64,000 nt of DNA from Lachnospiraceae bacterium AC2012 (GCA_000702525.1 JNIN01000001.1:62001-126000); one strand, 5' to 3'; shown: positions 27,402 through 36,591, counted from the first letter of the stretch. The notes: a model not told the origin generated them from the letters alone. Numbers and translations are program-made.

Positions 27402-27430
27402 TTTACAAATGAAGTTCTTAGGTGTAGAAT
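27402..27430 (+). promoter_or_regulatory. Predicted degV promoter
   Basis: TTTACA (27402-27407), 17-bp spacer, TAGAAT (27425-27430). Two small hairpins (GTGGT/ACCAC and GTGC/GCAC) lie just downstream before GGAGG. Confidence 0.6.
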
Positions 27431-27479
27431 GATGTGGTAATGATAACCACGTGCAAAAAAGCACGAACGGAGGCAGTGT

Positions 27480-28325
27480 ATGTATAAGATAATAATTGAT
27501 AGTTGTGGGGAACTTAACGAGAAGATGAAGCAGGATTCGCATTTTGCGAATGTACCATTGACACTGGAAGTGGATGGTGAAGATATTATTGACGATGCTT
27601 CATTTGATCAGACTTCCTTTTTAGCAAAAGTTGCTGCATCACCAACAGGACCGAAATCAGCATGCCCATCACCTAGCGCATATATGGATGAGATGGAAGA
27701 TGCAGAACATATATATATTGTAACTTTATCAGCGCAGTTAAGTGGATCTTATAATAGCGCGTGTCTGGCAAAGGACTTATTTGAAGAAGAACATGAGGAT
27801 GAGGATACGGAATTTAAAGTACATGTCTTTGATTCAAAATCGGCTTCGATCGGTCAGACATTGATTGGTCTTAAGATTCAGGAATGTGAAGAAGCGGGCA
27901 TGAGCTTTGAAGAAGTGATTGAGGCAGTAGATGCTTATATTGCACAGCAGCATACATTTTTTGTACTGGAAACACTGGAGACTCTTCGTAAAGCAGGTCG
28001 TCTGTCTAACCTTAAGGCAAAGCTTGCGAGCACATTAAATATTAAACCAATTATGGGTTCCACAGAAATTGGTAGCATCCAGCAGTTGGGTCAGGCCAGG
28101 GGTATGATGAAGGCTCTCGATAAGATGGTGGAATGTATGTTGGAAGTGACACAGAATTGCGAAGAGAAGGTTCTTGCCATTTCTCATTGTAATTGTCCGG
28201 AACGCGCGAAACTTCTTATGGAGAAAGTTATGGCGAAGGCCAACTTCAAGGAGATTTTCATCGTAGATACACAAGGCGTATCCAGTATGTATGCCAATGA
28301 TGGCGGTTTGATTATGGTTGTATAA
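27480..28325 (+). CDS. DegV-family fatty-acid-binding protein
   Basis: The 281-aa protein begins YKIIIDSCGELNEKM, the DegV start where the Ser/Asp region binds the carboxylate. TGPKSACPSPSAY and TLSAQLSGSYNSA line the ligand site; the second domain has FVLETLETLRKAGRLSNLKA. FakB/DegV proteins present fatty acids to the FakA kinase for phosphorylation. No fakA lies nearby. AACGGAGG precedes the ATG; the gene has its own promoter and terminator. Confidence 0.93.
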   Translation: MYKIIIDSCGELNEKMKQDSHFANVPLTLEVDGEDIIDDASFDQTSFLAKVAASPTGPKSACPSPSAYMDEMEDAEHIYIVTLSAQLSGSYNSACLAKDLFEEEHEDEDTEFKVHVFDSKSASIGQTLIGLKIQECEEAGMSFEEVIEAVDAYIAQQHTFFVLETLETLRKAGRLSNLKAKLASTLNIKPIMGSTEIGSIQQLGQARGMMKALDKMVECMLEVTQNCEEKVLAISHCNCPERAKLLMEKVMAKANFKEIFIVDTQGVSSMYANDGGLIMVV

Positions 28326-28336
28326 AGGATAAGAGC

Positions 28337-28376
28337 ACTGGTGAATGACGGTATAGTCATTCACCAGTTTTTTTTG
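28337..28376 (+). terminator. Terminator after degV
   Basis: 13-bp perfect stem ACTGGTGAATGAC / GTCATTCACCAGT with a 6-nt loop and a T-run. Confidence 0.93.
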
Positions 28377-28419
28377 TTATAATCTAGTGGAATGGATATA
28401 AGAGGAGAATATGCAGTAG

Positions 28420-29706
28420 ATGACATATGAAGAGGTTGTTCAAGAAATTCTCGAGCAAGGAAAATTTGGTTCTGCATCGGGTTTTGAGGACGTACAAAGT
28501 TGGATGAAGATACTGGGTCCGATGGACGAAGGACTGCAGGTGATTCATATAGCGGGAACGAATGGCAAGGGTTCGACTTCTATGATGGTGGCATCCATTT
28601 TGGCAACCATGGGATTTCGTGTCGGATTATTCACGTCACCACATCTGAAGCGATTTACGGAGCGCATTCGAATCTTGCAGAGAAGAGAATCTGTGCATGG
28701 TGAATCGGAAATCGTTACGCTGGAGATACCAAAAGCAGATCTGGCCAGACTCGGTGAAGTCTATTTAAGGGATGAGCGCCTTCCAAAGGGAAATATGTTG
28801 GATTATACGTTGATGATTGCGCTGTCGTATTTCCAAGAGCAGGAGGTAGATTATGTGGTATTGGAAACGGGACTTGGTGGGAGACTGGATTCGACCACGG
28901 GATTGACAGTGACACCGGTTGTGAGTGCAATCACGAGCATTTCTTTGGAACATACAGCGATTCTTGGGGATACCATCGAAGCAATCGCACGGGAAAAGGC
29001 CGGTATCATAAAGCCAAATACAAAAGTTGTGATTGGATGTATGGAGGATGCTGCTGCCAAAGTCATCGAGGATGTATGTAATAATAAGCAGGTGGGATTT
29101 CATCGGATTCAGGAGAGCGATTTCGATGCGATTCCATGGATTAGCATTGGTTATCAAAGAAGAAATGAAGCATGCGCCAGAGCCATCATAGAGGCATTAG
29201 ATCTACCGAATTTTTCGGAAGAATGTATGGAGGAGGGAATCCGGAATGCAAATTGGCCGGGTCGATTGGAAGTCATTCACCAGAAAAATCCATGGTTTAT
29301 GGTAGATGGAGCACATAATCCGGAAGGAGTCAGGGCTCTTAGAGAGAGCCTGGAAGAGACATTTCCGGGAGAGAAATATGTATTCATTATGGGTGTGTTG
29401 AAGGATCGAAAGTATGAAACGATGGTGCGAGAGATACTTCCGATTGCAGATGAGATTTGGACAGTGACACCGAAGGATGAGAGAGCACTGCCGGCGGAAG
29501 TGTTTGCAAAAGAGAGTTGTCAGATTGCGAGGGAATACCAGATGGATCAAGCGACTGGGAACTGCGTCGGAGTGAAAGCGATGTCGGTGAAAGAGGCGTG
29601 TTTACAAGCAAGAAAGGAAAGAGAACGTAGAGTGGTTGCTTTGGGATCACTTTATTTGATCGGGGAGATTCGAGATGAGATTTCAATCCAGAATGGAGGC
29701 GCTTAG
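28420..29706 (+). CDS. folC: Folylpolyglutamate synthase / dihydrofolate synthase
   Basis: The 428-aa Mur-ligase-fold enzyme adds glutamate to folates. P-loop HIAGTNGKGSTSMMVA, SPHLKRFTERIR, the carbamoyl-lysine region (EKAGIIKPNTKVVIG) and DGAHNPEG in the C-terminal domain are all present. AGAGGAG lies about 12 bases before the ATG, a long but workable spacing; the earlier ATG at 28411 runs into a stop after one codon. It overlaps the J-domain gene by 32 bases. Confidence 0.95.
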   Translation: MTYEEVVQEILEQGKFGSASGFEDVQSWMKILGPMDEGLQVIHIAGTNGKGSTSMMVASILATMGFRVGLFTSPHLKRFTERIRILQRRESVHGESEIVTLEIPKADLARLGEVYLRDERLPKGNMLDYTLMIALSYFQEQEVDYVVLETGLGGRLDSTTGLTVTPVVSAITSISLEHTAILGDTIEAIAREKAGIIKPNTKVVIGCMEDAAAKVIEDVCNNKQVGFHRIQESDFDAIPWISIGYQRRNEACARAIIEALDLPNFSEECMEEGIRNANWPGRLEVIHQKNPWFMVDGAHNPEGVRALRESLEETFPGEKYVFIMGVLKDRKYETMVREILPIADEIWTVTPKDERALPAEVFAKESCQIAREYQMDQATGNCVGVKAMSVKEACLQARKERERRVVALGSLYLIGEIRDEISIQNGGA

Positions 29707-30181
29707 GTTTTTAGGATTAGAGAGTGGCGCAACAGAGGAACAGATTAAGATGGTATATCATACGCTGGTGAAGCAGTATCATCCGGATGAAAATCCGGAG
29801 GGCGAGGTGACGTCACATTTCTATGAGATTCGAGATGCGTATGAATATTTAATGGCTGCGAAGGATCTCGGGGAGCGTACATATATCACTTCCCGTGCAC
29901 CGAAGATTTTTGGTTCGAAGAAGGATCTGGAGCAGGCGAGTGTTTATCGGAAGCTTCGAGAAGAGAATGCAAGGAAGGAGAAGCGCCGGCAGCAGGCGCT
30001 TAGGAATCAGCAGAAGGAATTGGAACGACAGGCCTCCGAGCGTCGCCGGATTGAGGAAGAGAATCGGAAGTGGAAAGAGAAGCAGGACCGGGAATATCGG
30101 GAAGCGATGGAGAAAATTAATGCAATTCGTACCGCCCGGGCAATCGAAGAGATTCTCAAATATTATAAAGAGGAAGAATAA
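29675..30181 (+). CDS. Small J-domain (DnaJ-like) protein
   Basis: The 168-aa protein starts inside folC with GGGGAG 8 bases upstream. Residues about 7-62 form a J-domain with the HPD tripeptide (LVKQYHPDENPEG). The rest is a very charged helix (ENARKEKRRQQALRNQQKE and onward), probably a coiled coil, ending ILKYYKEEE. No Gly/Phe or zinc region is present, so it is a class III J-protein that would stimulate a DnaK partner on some specialised client. Client unknown. Confidence 0.9.
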   Translation: MRFQSRMEALRFLGLESGATEEQIKMVYHTLVKQYHPDENPEGEVTSHFYEIRDAYEYLMAAKDLGERTYITSRAPKIFGSKKDLEQASVYRKLREENARKEKRRQQALRNQQKELERQASERRRIEEENRKWKEKQDREYREAMEKINAIRTARAIEEILKYYKEEE

Positions 30182-30207
30182 AAATTGTATAAAACTTTAT
30201 TTTATAA

Positions 30208-30236
30208 TTGACAAATTAGATTGTGCACAATACAAT
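30208..30236 (+). promoter_or_regulatory. Strong promoter of the glutathione peroxidase gene, with a 12-bp palindrome
   Basis: TTGACA (30208-30213), exact 17-bp spacer, TACAAT (30231-30236). The palindrome ATTGTGCACAAT (30220-30231) runs into the -10 box, a good operator position. A CGTGTTTTT / AAAAACACG hairpin follows in the leader. Confidence 0.8.
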
Positions 30237-30301
30237 TATCACATAATCATGAAATGACGTGTTTTTCTGATGTAAAAAACACGATGATAGGAGGATAATA
30301 T

Positions 30302-30856
30302 ATGGCAAACTTTTATGATTTAAGCGTTGAGAGACCAGATGGAACGATGCAGTCCATGGCAGATTATAAGGGCAAGGTTGTCATTGTAGTGAATACGGCA
30401 ACCGGTTGTGGATTTACACCGCATTATGAACCATTGGAAGAACTTTACGAAGAGTACCACGAGGCAGGTTTGGAAATTGTGGATGTGCCTTGTAATCAGT
30501 TCGCAGGTCAGGCGCCAGAGTCAGATGAAGAGATTCATAATTTCTGTCAGATGCATTACAATACAAAGTTCTCACAGATGAAGAAGTCTGATATCAATGG
30601 TGAGAATGCAATTGAATTATTCCAGTATTTGAAGAGCCAGGCTCCATTCGAGGGATTTGGTTTTGGACCAAAAGCGGTTGCGATGTCTGTGCTTTTAAAG
30701 AAGATTGATAAGGATTATAAGAACAATCCGGAAATCAAGTGGAATTTCACGAAGTTTGTGATTGATCGCGAAGGAAATGTGGTTGGGCGCTATGAGCCAA
30801 CGTATGACATGAAGGAATTTGCAAAAGAAGTAGCTGCCCTTGTTTCAGGGAAGTAA
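30302..30856 (+). CDS. Glutathione peroxidase-family thiol peroxidase
   Basis: The 184-aa protein has the thioredoxin-like Gpx fold. The peroxidatic cysteine is Cys36 in TGCGFTPHYEPLEELY, with Gln in CNQFAGQAPESDEEI and the Trp-Asn pair in KWNFTKFVIDREG. A plain Cys codon (no UGA selenocysteine) is used. Such Cys-Gpx enzymes usually take electrons from thioredoxin rather than glutathione. It is a single-gene unit with an AGGAGG site, a strong promoter and a terminator. Confidence 0.95.
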   Translation: MANFYDLSVERPDGTMQSMADYKGKVVIVVNTATGCGFTPHYEPLEELYEEYHEAGLEIVDVPCNQFAGQAPESDEEIHNFCQMHYNTKFSQMKKSDINGENAIELFQYLKSQAPFEGFGFGPKAVAMSVLLKKIDKDYKNNPEIKWNFTKFVIDREGNVVGRYEPTYDMKEFAKEVAALVSGK

Positions 30857-30875
30857 GGATACATAAGTAGATGAG

Positions 30876-30907
30876 AGGCATGAGGTGATGTACCTCGTGC
30901 CTTTTTG
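30876..30907 (+). terminator. Terminator after the peroxidase gene
   Basis: 11-bp stem AGGCATGAGGT / ACCTCGTGCCT (one G-U) and TTTTT. Confidence 0.88.
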
Positions 30908-30985
30908 TTAGACAAAACTAACAAAAATAGAACAAAATAATTGCTATTTGTATGGTATTTTAGGCAATTTTTTTGGGATATTTCC

Positions 30986-31014
30986 TTGCCTGAAATACTG
31001 CTATCACTTATAAT
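30986..31014 (+). promoter_or_regulatory. Predicted suf operon promoter
   Basis: TTGCCT (30986-30991), 17-bp spacer, TATAAT (31009-31014). It leaves a leader of about 85 nt before sufC. Confidence 0.75.
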
Positions 31015-31051
31015 GATTCATGCTAAATAAAATTTTTTTGAAGTAAAAACC

Positions 31052-31074
31052 TAGTATTCCGATAGGAATTGCTA
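31052..31074 (+). promoter_or_regulatory. Candidate Rrf2-family (IscR/CymR-like) operator upstream of sufC
   Basis: Perfect inverted repeat ATTCC-GATA-GGAAT (31056-31069) flanked by TAG / CTA. The ATTCC-N4-GGAAT core resembles operators of Rrf2 regulators of Fe-S and cysteine metabolism in Firmicutes; this comparison is from memory. It lies about 40 bp downstream of the -10 box, so it would act as a roadblock. Confidence 0.5.
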
Positions 31075-31106
31075 AAGAATTAAATGGATATATCAGGGAG
31101 GCTATT

Positions 31107-31856
31107 ATGTCAGACAAGTTATTAGAGGTGAAGGGACTTACTGCTTGCGTAGAAGACGAAGATAAGGAAATCCTTCACGGATTAGATTTGACAATTCGTG
31201 CGGGAGAAACGCACGTTATCATGGGACCAAATGGTGCAGGTAAATCTACACTTGGTTCCACGCTTATGGGAGACCCACGTTATAAGATTACAGGAGGTTC
31301 CATCGAATTTCAAGGGGAAGATATTACGGAATTAACAACAGATAAGATTGCAAAGATGGGCATGTTCTTATCATTCCAGAATCCGATTGAAGTTCCTGGA
31401 ATTACCCTTGCGAACTTTATTAAGACAGCGATTGAAAATAAGACTGGGGAACGTCTTCGTTTCTGGGATTTCAAGAAACAGCTTTCAGAAACAATGAAGA
31501 TTCTGAACATGGATGAAAGTTATGCAGATCGTGATCTGAATGTTGGCTTCTCCGGTGGTGAGAAGAAGAAGGCTGAGATTTTACAGCTTCTGATGTTAAA
31601 GCCAGCGTTTGCGATTTTGGATGAAACAGATTCCGGACTGGATGTTGATGCGGTACGTACCGTTTCTCAGGGTATCGAAGAATACAAGAAGACGGTTGGT
31701 GGCGCGCTTATGATTATCACACATTCCACAAGAATCTTAGAGGCACTGGATGTTGACGCAACACATGTATTGGTAGATGGTAAGATTGTTGCCAATGGTG
31801 ATGCAAGTTACATCGATGAAATCAATGAAAATGGATTCGAGAAATTCTTAAAGTAG
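31107..31856 (+). CDS. sufC: SUF system ATPase SufC
   Basis: The 249-aa ABC-type ATPase has Walker A GPNGAGKSTLGS, the SufC-typical Q-loop FLSFQNPIEVPGI, signature VGFSGGEKKKAEILQ, Walker B FAILDETDSGLDVDA and ITHST. It drives conformational change of the SufB-SufD scaffold during Fe-S cluster assembly in the cytoplasm. It is the first gene of the C-B-D-S-U operon and has AGGGAGG. The length is normal. Confidence 0.98.
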   Translation: MSDKLLEVKGLTACVEDEDKEILHGLDLTIRAGETHVIMGPNGAGKSTLGSTLMGDPRYKITGGSIEFQGEDITELTTDKIAKMGMFLSFQNPIEVPGITLANFIKTAIENKTGERLRFWDFKKQLSETMKILNMDESYADRDLNVGFSGGEKKKAEILQLLMLKPAFAILDETDSGLDVDAVRTVSQGIEEYKKTVGGALMIITHSTRILEALDVDATHVLVDGKIVANGDASYIDEINENGFEKFLK

Positions 31857-31875
31857 AGAAGGTTGTAATAGATTT

Positions 31876-33285
31876 ATGAAAGAGAAGACACAGGTAGAGG
31901 ACATCGATCGAAGCCTATATGATTTTCGCTTCGAAGAGAAAGATGCCTTTAAGGTAGAAGAAGGTCTGACACCGGATATCGTTCGTCAGATCAGTAAAGA
32001 GAAAAATGATCCAGAATGGATGACAGAATTCCGTCTGAAGTCTCTGGAAAAATATAACGAGATTCCTGTTCCGGATTGGGGACCATCGATTGATGGATTG
32101 GATATGAATAATATCGTTACTTATGTTCGTCCAAAGGATAACAAGATGGTTAAGGATTGGGAAGAGGTTCCTACAGATATTAGAGATACTTTCCAGAAAC
32201 TTGGTATCCCACAGGCAGAACGTGAATCCCTGGCCGGTGTTGGTGCGCAGTTCGATTCCGAACTTGTTTACCATAATGTCAAGGATGAAGTGGCAGCACA
32301 GGGTGTTATCTACACCGATCTGGAATCAGCACTTCATGGGGAATATGCGGATATGATCAAGGAACATTTCATGAAATTAGTTCCTCCAACAGATCATAAA
32401 TTTGCAGCGCTTCATGGTGCCGTTTGGTCAGGTGGTTCTTTCGTATATGTTCCACCTGGAGTTTCGGTAGAGATTCCACTGCAATCTTATTTCCGATTGA
32501 ATGCACCTGGCGCAGGCCAGTTTGAACATACGCTGATTATTGTAGATGAGGGCGCTTATCTTCACTTTATCGAGGGTTGTTCTGCTCCGAAATACAATGT
32601 TGCAAACCTTCATGCAGGTTGCGTAGAGCTTTTCGTTGGCAAGAATGCGACACTTCGTTATTCCACCATCGAAAACTGGTCAAAGAATATGTATAACCTC
32701 AATACAAAGCGTGCCAAGGTGGAAGAAGGCGGTAAGGTAGAATGGATTTCCGGTTCCTTCGGATCCCATGTTTCTTACCTCTATCCAATGAGTGTGCTTT
32801 CTGGTGAGGGTGCTCGTTGCGAATTTACATCCGTAACATTTGCAGGACATGGACAGAACTTAGATACAGGTACAAAGGTGGTTCATAATGCACCAAATAC
32901 CTCTTCTTATATCAATACACGTTCCATCAGTAAGGATGGCGGTATCTCTACTTTCAGAAGTTCTGTAGTAGTAAATAAGAATGCGAAGGGTTCTAAGTCT
33001 GCTGCTTCTTGCGAATCTCTGATGGTAGATAATATTAGCCGTTCGGATACAATCCCGGCAATGGATATTCGTACCGATGATGCGGATATCGGACATGAGG
33101 CTAAGATTGGTCGAATCAGTGATGAGACGGTATTCTATCTCATGAGCCGTGGTATGTCGGAAGAAGATGCGAGAGCATTGATTGTACGTGGATTTGCGGA
33201 TAATGTCGGCAAGGAACTTCCACTGGAGTACGCAGTTGAGATGAATAACCTCATCGGACTTGAGATGAAGGGTAGCATAGGTTAA
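31876..33285 (+). CDS. sufB: Fe-S cluster assembly scaffold SufB
   Basis: The 469-aa beta-helix protein is the scaffold on which clusters form with SufC and SufD. SufB-type segments include GAVWSGGSFVYVPPGVSVEIPLQ, CSAPKYNVANLHAGCVELF, the NTKRAKVEEGGKVEWISG block, and the C-terminal DIGHEAKIGRISDETVFYLMSRG. Several conserved cysteines are present (SCESL, RCEFTS). It follows sufC by 19 bases. Full length. Confidence 0.98.
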   Translation: MKEKTQVEDIDRSLYDFRFEEKDAFKVEEGLTPDIVRQISKEKNDPEWMTEFRLKSLEKYNEIPVPDWGPSIDGLDMNNIVTYVRPKDNKMVKDWEEVPTDIRDTFQKLGIPQAERESLAGVGAQFDSELVYHNVKDEVAAQGVIYTDLESALHGEYADMIKEHFMKLVPPTDHKFAALHGAVWSGGSFVYVPPGVSVEIPLQSYFRLNAPGAGQFEHTLIIVDEGAYLHFIEGCSAPKYNVANLHAGCVELFVGKNATLRYSTIENWSKNMYNLNTKRAKVEEGGKVEWISGSFGSHVSYLYPMSVLSGEGARCEFTSVTFAGHGQNLDTGTKVVHNAPNTSSYINTRSISKDGGISTFRSSVVVNKNAKGSKSAASCESLMVDNISRSDTIPAMDIRTDDADIGHEAKIGRISDETVFYLMSRGMSEEDARALIVRGFADNVGKELPLEYAVEMNNLIGLEMKGSIG

Positions 33286-33295
33286 GGAGGAGAAT

Positions 33296-34324
33296 ATGGA
33301 CATGAAGATGAATCAGATTCCTGCACTGACCTGGAATTGGCTGCGCATGAACGAAGCCGTTGTTACAGATGTGAACGAACTTCAGGGCGAGAGCTTATTA
33401 GAAGTTGTAACACCTGCGGGAATCGTTGAGAAATCAAATCAGGATTTTACAATTAATACAAAGACTGGTATGGGTGAGAACATGGAGAAACTTCTTCATA
33501 GCGCATCCGTACCTGTACATACATTCGAAACTTCAGAGCAGATTGCTGAGGTTCTGAAACTGGATTATAAATTTGATGGAAATGCTACTGCAAACGCGGT
33601 GGAACTTAAGGTCGCTGACAATGCAGAGATGACAGTGTTTATGAATTTCCGCTCTGAGGAAGAGACTGGAGATGCAGCCGTGGAAACACGTTATGAAATC
33701 GGAGAGAATGCACATCTGACATTGATTCAGGTGCAGTATCTTGGGGATAAGTTCCGTTTCTACAACAATATTGGTGGAGAACATGCAGAAAATGGCAAGT
33801 TCACACTGATCCAGCTTGTTTTAAAAGGGGATAAGTCTTACTACGGTAATTATTCCGGTCTTCATGCAAAGAAGTCTGAGTTAGAGACAAAGATCGCCTA
33901 TATGTTGAAGGATGAAAACCTTCTCGATATGAATTATCATGCGGATCATACGGGAAAGAAATCAAACTGCGATATCCAGGTTTCCGGAGTTCTGAGAAAT
34001 GAATCCAGAAAGCTGTTCCGCGGAACGATTGATTTCCATAGAGGATGTGCCGGTGCTGTTGGTGCCGAGATGGAAGATGTGCTTCTGATGGATGAGTCTG
34101 TTCGAAATCAGACGATTCCAATCATCCTTTGTGATGAAGAGGATGTATCCGGAACACATGGTGCTTCAATTGGTCGATTGGATGATGGCATGATGTTCTA
34201 TATGCAGTCCCGTGGAATTGAAGAGGAAGCAATGTATGAAATGATGGCAAGAGCGAAGATTGAAGCGATTGCAAATCAGATTCCAAATGCAGACATTAAG
34301 GAAGAGGTTTTAAAGCTCCTGTAG
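33296..34324 (+). CDS. sufD: Fe-S cluster assembly protein SufD
   Basis: The 342-aa protein is a SufB paralogue: the beta-helix core (RGTIDFHRGCAGAVGAEMEDVLLMDES) and the C-terminal HGASIGRLDDGMMFYMQSRGI correspond to SufB. It is shorter than many SufD proteins (about 430 aa), with a trimmed N-terminal region, as is common in clostridia. ATG 33296 follows AAGGAGG; MKMNQ at 33302 is an alternative start. It forms the SufBC2D complex. Confidence 0.95.
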   Translation: MDMKMNQIPALTWNWLRMNEAVVTDVNELQGESLLEVVTPAGIVEKSNQDFTINTKTGMGENMEKLLHSASVPVHTFETSEQIAEVLKLDYKFDGNATANAVELKVADNAEMTVFMNFRSEEETGDAAVETRYEIGENAHLTLIQVQYLGDKFRFYNNIGGEHAENGKFTLIQLVLKGDKSYYGNYSGLHAKKSELETKIAYMLKDENLLDMNYHADHTGKKSNCDIQVSGVLRNESRKLFRGTIDFHRGCAGAVGAEMEDVLLMDESVRNQTIPIILCDEEDVSGTHGASIGRLDDGMMFYMQSRGIEEEAMYEMMARAKIEAIANQIPNADIKEEVLKLL

Positions 34325-34363
34325 CTTTAAAACTTCTGTCTTTCTATGGAAATGGGTGATAGT

Positions 34364-35587
34364 ATGACAGAATTAGATCAGAAAATCAGGGACGAATTTC
34401 CCGTCCTTAGAGATAGAGAAACAGTTTATTTGGATAATGGTGCGACTTCGCAGAAACCACAGTGTGTGATTGATGCCGTGCAGCATTATTATGAACATTA
34501 CAATGCAAATCCGATGCGCGGGCTCTATGATATTTCGGTAGAGGCGACGGATGCGTATGAAGAGTCTCGTCGTGTAGTTGCGGATTTTATCCATGCAGCA
34601 AAGCCGGAGGAGATTATCTATACGAGAAATACAACGGAATCCATGAATCTTCTTGCCTATAGTTATGGTCAGAAATTCCTTGGCGAAGGGGATGAAATCA
34701 TTGTTGCAGTTACAGAGCATCATAGTAATTTCCTCCCATGGAAGGAAGTTGCAACTAGAAATGGTGCGAAGATCGTTTGGTTCGATTGCGAGCAGGACGG
34801 CGAACTGAAGCCGGAGAAATTGCAGGAGCTCGTGAATGAGCATACGAAGCTGGTGGCAGTTACGCAGCTCTCCAATGTGATTGGTCGAATCAATGATGTA
34901 AAGAAGTTTGCAGAGATCGCACATTCCGTAGGAGCGGTTATCGTTGTGGACGGTGCACAGTCTGTTCCTCATATGCCGGTGGATGTACAGGATTTGGATG
35001 TAGATTTCCTGGCATTTAGTGGGCATAAGATGTTTGCACCAATGGGGATCGGTGTACTTTATGGTAAGATGGAACACTTGAAGGCGATGCCTCCATTCTT
35101 CTATGGTGGAGAGATGATTGAATACGTGTTCAAAGATCGTGTGAAATACTCCGATGTCCCACATAAGTTTGAGGCTGGTACCGTGAATGTTGGCGGAGCA
35201 ATCGGTCTTATGGAAGCAATTAAATTTATCCAGAGATACGGTTGGGATGTCATCATGGAGAGAGAAGATGATATCACACGTTATGCTATGGAGAAGATTG
35301 CGAAAATACCGCATGTACATGTAATCGGTTCTCAGAAGCCGGAGGAACATCATGGATTGATTACCTTTACGATTGATGATGTACATCCACATGATATCGC
35401 TGCGATTTTCGATTCGGCGCATGTGGCAGTTCGCGCAGGACATCATTGTGCGCAGCCACTGCATAAACATCTGGGACTGTTTTCAACCACAAGAGTATCC
35501 TTTGCATTCTATAATAATCATGACGATATCGATGCTTTTATCGATTGTTTGTCTAAGATTCGTGGATTAATGGGATATACAGATTAG
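34364..35587 (+). CDS. sufS: Cysteine desulfurase SufS
   Basis: Start set at ATG 34364 (MTELDQKIRDEFPVL) with a GGGTGA site; an in-frame ATG at 34346 would add six residues. The 407-aa PLP enzyme mobilises sulfur from cysteine as persulfide. YLDNGATSQKPQ is the class II desulfurase start, the PLP lysine is in FSGHKMFAPMGIG, and the active cysteine lies in VRAGHHCAQPLHKHLG. Transfer to SufU, encoded downstream, is the established Gram-positive pathway. Confidence 0.98.
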   Translation: MTELDQKIRDEFPVLRDRETVYLDNGATSQKPQCVIDAVQHYYEHYNANPMRGLYDISVEATDAYEESRRVVADFIHAAKPEEIIYTRNTTESMNLLAYSYGQKFLGEGDEIIVAVTEHHSNFLPWKEVATRNGAKIVWFDCEQDGELKPEKLQELVNEHTKLVAVTQLSNVIGRINDVKKFAEIAHSVGAVIVVDGAQSVPHMPVDVQDLDVDFLAFSGHKMFAPMGIGVLYGKMEHLKAMPPFFYGGEMIEYVFKDRVKYSDVPHKFEAGTVNVGGAIGLMEAIKFIQRYGWDVIMEREDDITRYAMEKIAKIPHVHVIGSQKPEEHHGLITFTIDDVHPHDIAAIFDSAHVAVRAGHHCAQPLHKHLGLFSTTRVSFAFYNNHDDIDAFIDCLSKIRGLMGYTD

Positions 35588-35654
35588 TTTCATGTGCATA
35601 TCTTTTGGTTGTATGGTAGGATAGTATCATTATGAATGAAATGAGGTACAAGAA

Positions 35655-36104
35655 ATGGCAAGTACATTTTATAATGAGATTTTGACAGAACATAATCAGA
35701 ATCCATTTCATAAACATGAGTTGGAAGGTGCGAACTTCTCCTTAGAAGGAATAAATCCTTCTTGTGGCGATGATATCGTGCTGAATTTAAAAGTAGAAGA
35801 CGATAAGATTGTCGATGGTGCGTATGTTGGTGATGGATGTGCCATTTCTCAGGCATCTGCTGATATGATGCTCGATCTTGTGATTGGACGCTCCAAGGAA
35901 GATGCGCTTCGACTTACGGATATTTTCCTTCGTATGATTAAGGGAGAAATCACAGAAGAAGAGAAGAATGAATTGGAAGAAGCTTCGATTCTTCAGGATA
36001 TCTCGCACATGCCAGCACGTGTAAAGTGTGCGGTTTTGGGATGGCATACATTAGAGGAAATGTTGAACGAGGGCGAAGGTCAGGTTACAACAGAGGATCA
36101 ATAG
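35655..36104 (+). CDS. sufU: SufU-type zinc sulfurtransferase
   Basis: The 149-aa IscU-like protein carries three conserved cysteines: NPSCGDDI, GDGCAIS and RVKCAVLGWHTL. It has the extra segment between the second and third that separates SufU from IscU (about residues 85-115). In Firmicutes SufU holds zinc and accepts persulfide from SufS rather than serving as the scaffold. It is the last suf gene and is followed by a terminator. Confidence 0.96.
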   Translation: MASTFYNEILTEHNQNPFHKHELEGANFSLEGINPSCGDDIVLNLKVEDDKIVDGAYVGDGCAISQASADMMLDLVIGRSKEDALRLTDIFLRMIKGEITEEEKNELEEASILQDISHMPARVKCAVLGWHTLEEMLNEGEGQVTTEDQ

Positions 36105-36112
36105 AGTTCGAT

Positions 36113-36152
36113 GAGACCACTGGTATATTATTGTACCGGAGGTCTCTTTTTT
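36113..36152 (+). terminator. Terminator of the suf operon
   Basis: Stem GAGACC..TGGTA / TACCG..GGTCTC with a small internal mismatch and a T-run. Confidence 0.85.
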
Positions 36153-36240
36153 ATTTAGGTATATATAATTATTCTACCGAAATCAACTTAGGCGAAATTA
36201 ACTTCGGTAAAAACGATTTTGCTTCGAGGGAGGGGATTAT

Positions 36241-36591
36241 ATGAAGAATATATTTAGAGGAAGAAAAACAGAATTAAGAATTCTTGATAAGAAATCTTAT
36301 AAATGCAGATAACGGTGAATCGTACTTTTATTCTGCAGTTAAAGATCATTTACACGATTTTATGGGTGAGGTATTTGAAAAAATGGGAAACAGATTCTTT
36401 TAGTAGGTGAATGTAAATTCAAGACTTCTCAGTTCGACAAAGCTGAATATGAAAAGTTATTGGATAAAATAAAATATCTTCCGGTAACGAATCCTGTAGA
36501 ATGCGTATTTTCACTTAGTGGTTTTTCTGAATATGTGAAAGAAAATACGAAGGATTGCAAATTGATTACTTTGGATGAAATGTATGATTGA
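36241..36591 (+). pseudogene. Remnant of a DUF234-type AAA ATPase gene
   Basis: An ATG at 36241 with GGGAGGGG gives MKNIFRGRKTELRILDKKS, the usual start of archaeal-type ATPases with a DUF234 tail, and stops after 23 codons. Directly after, an overlapping frame encodes DNGESYFYSAVKDHL and DFMGEVFEKMG, and after a frameshift near 36385 a third stretch reads LLVGECKFKTSQFDKAEYEK to SLSGFSEYVKENT and LDEMYD. These match the C-terminal DUF234/nuclease-like part. The P-loop centre, several hundred codons, is deleted. Upstream lie an inverted repeat TACCGAA / TTCGGTA (36175-36209) and two 11-bp direct repeats GAAATYAACTT. Confidence 0.75.

Noticed and set aside
34373..35470. 365-aa minus-strand ORF
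   Set aside because: It is a shadow of sufS with a His/Ile/Arg-rich composition and no recognisable domain.
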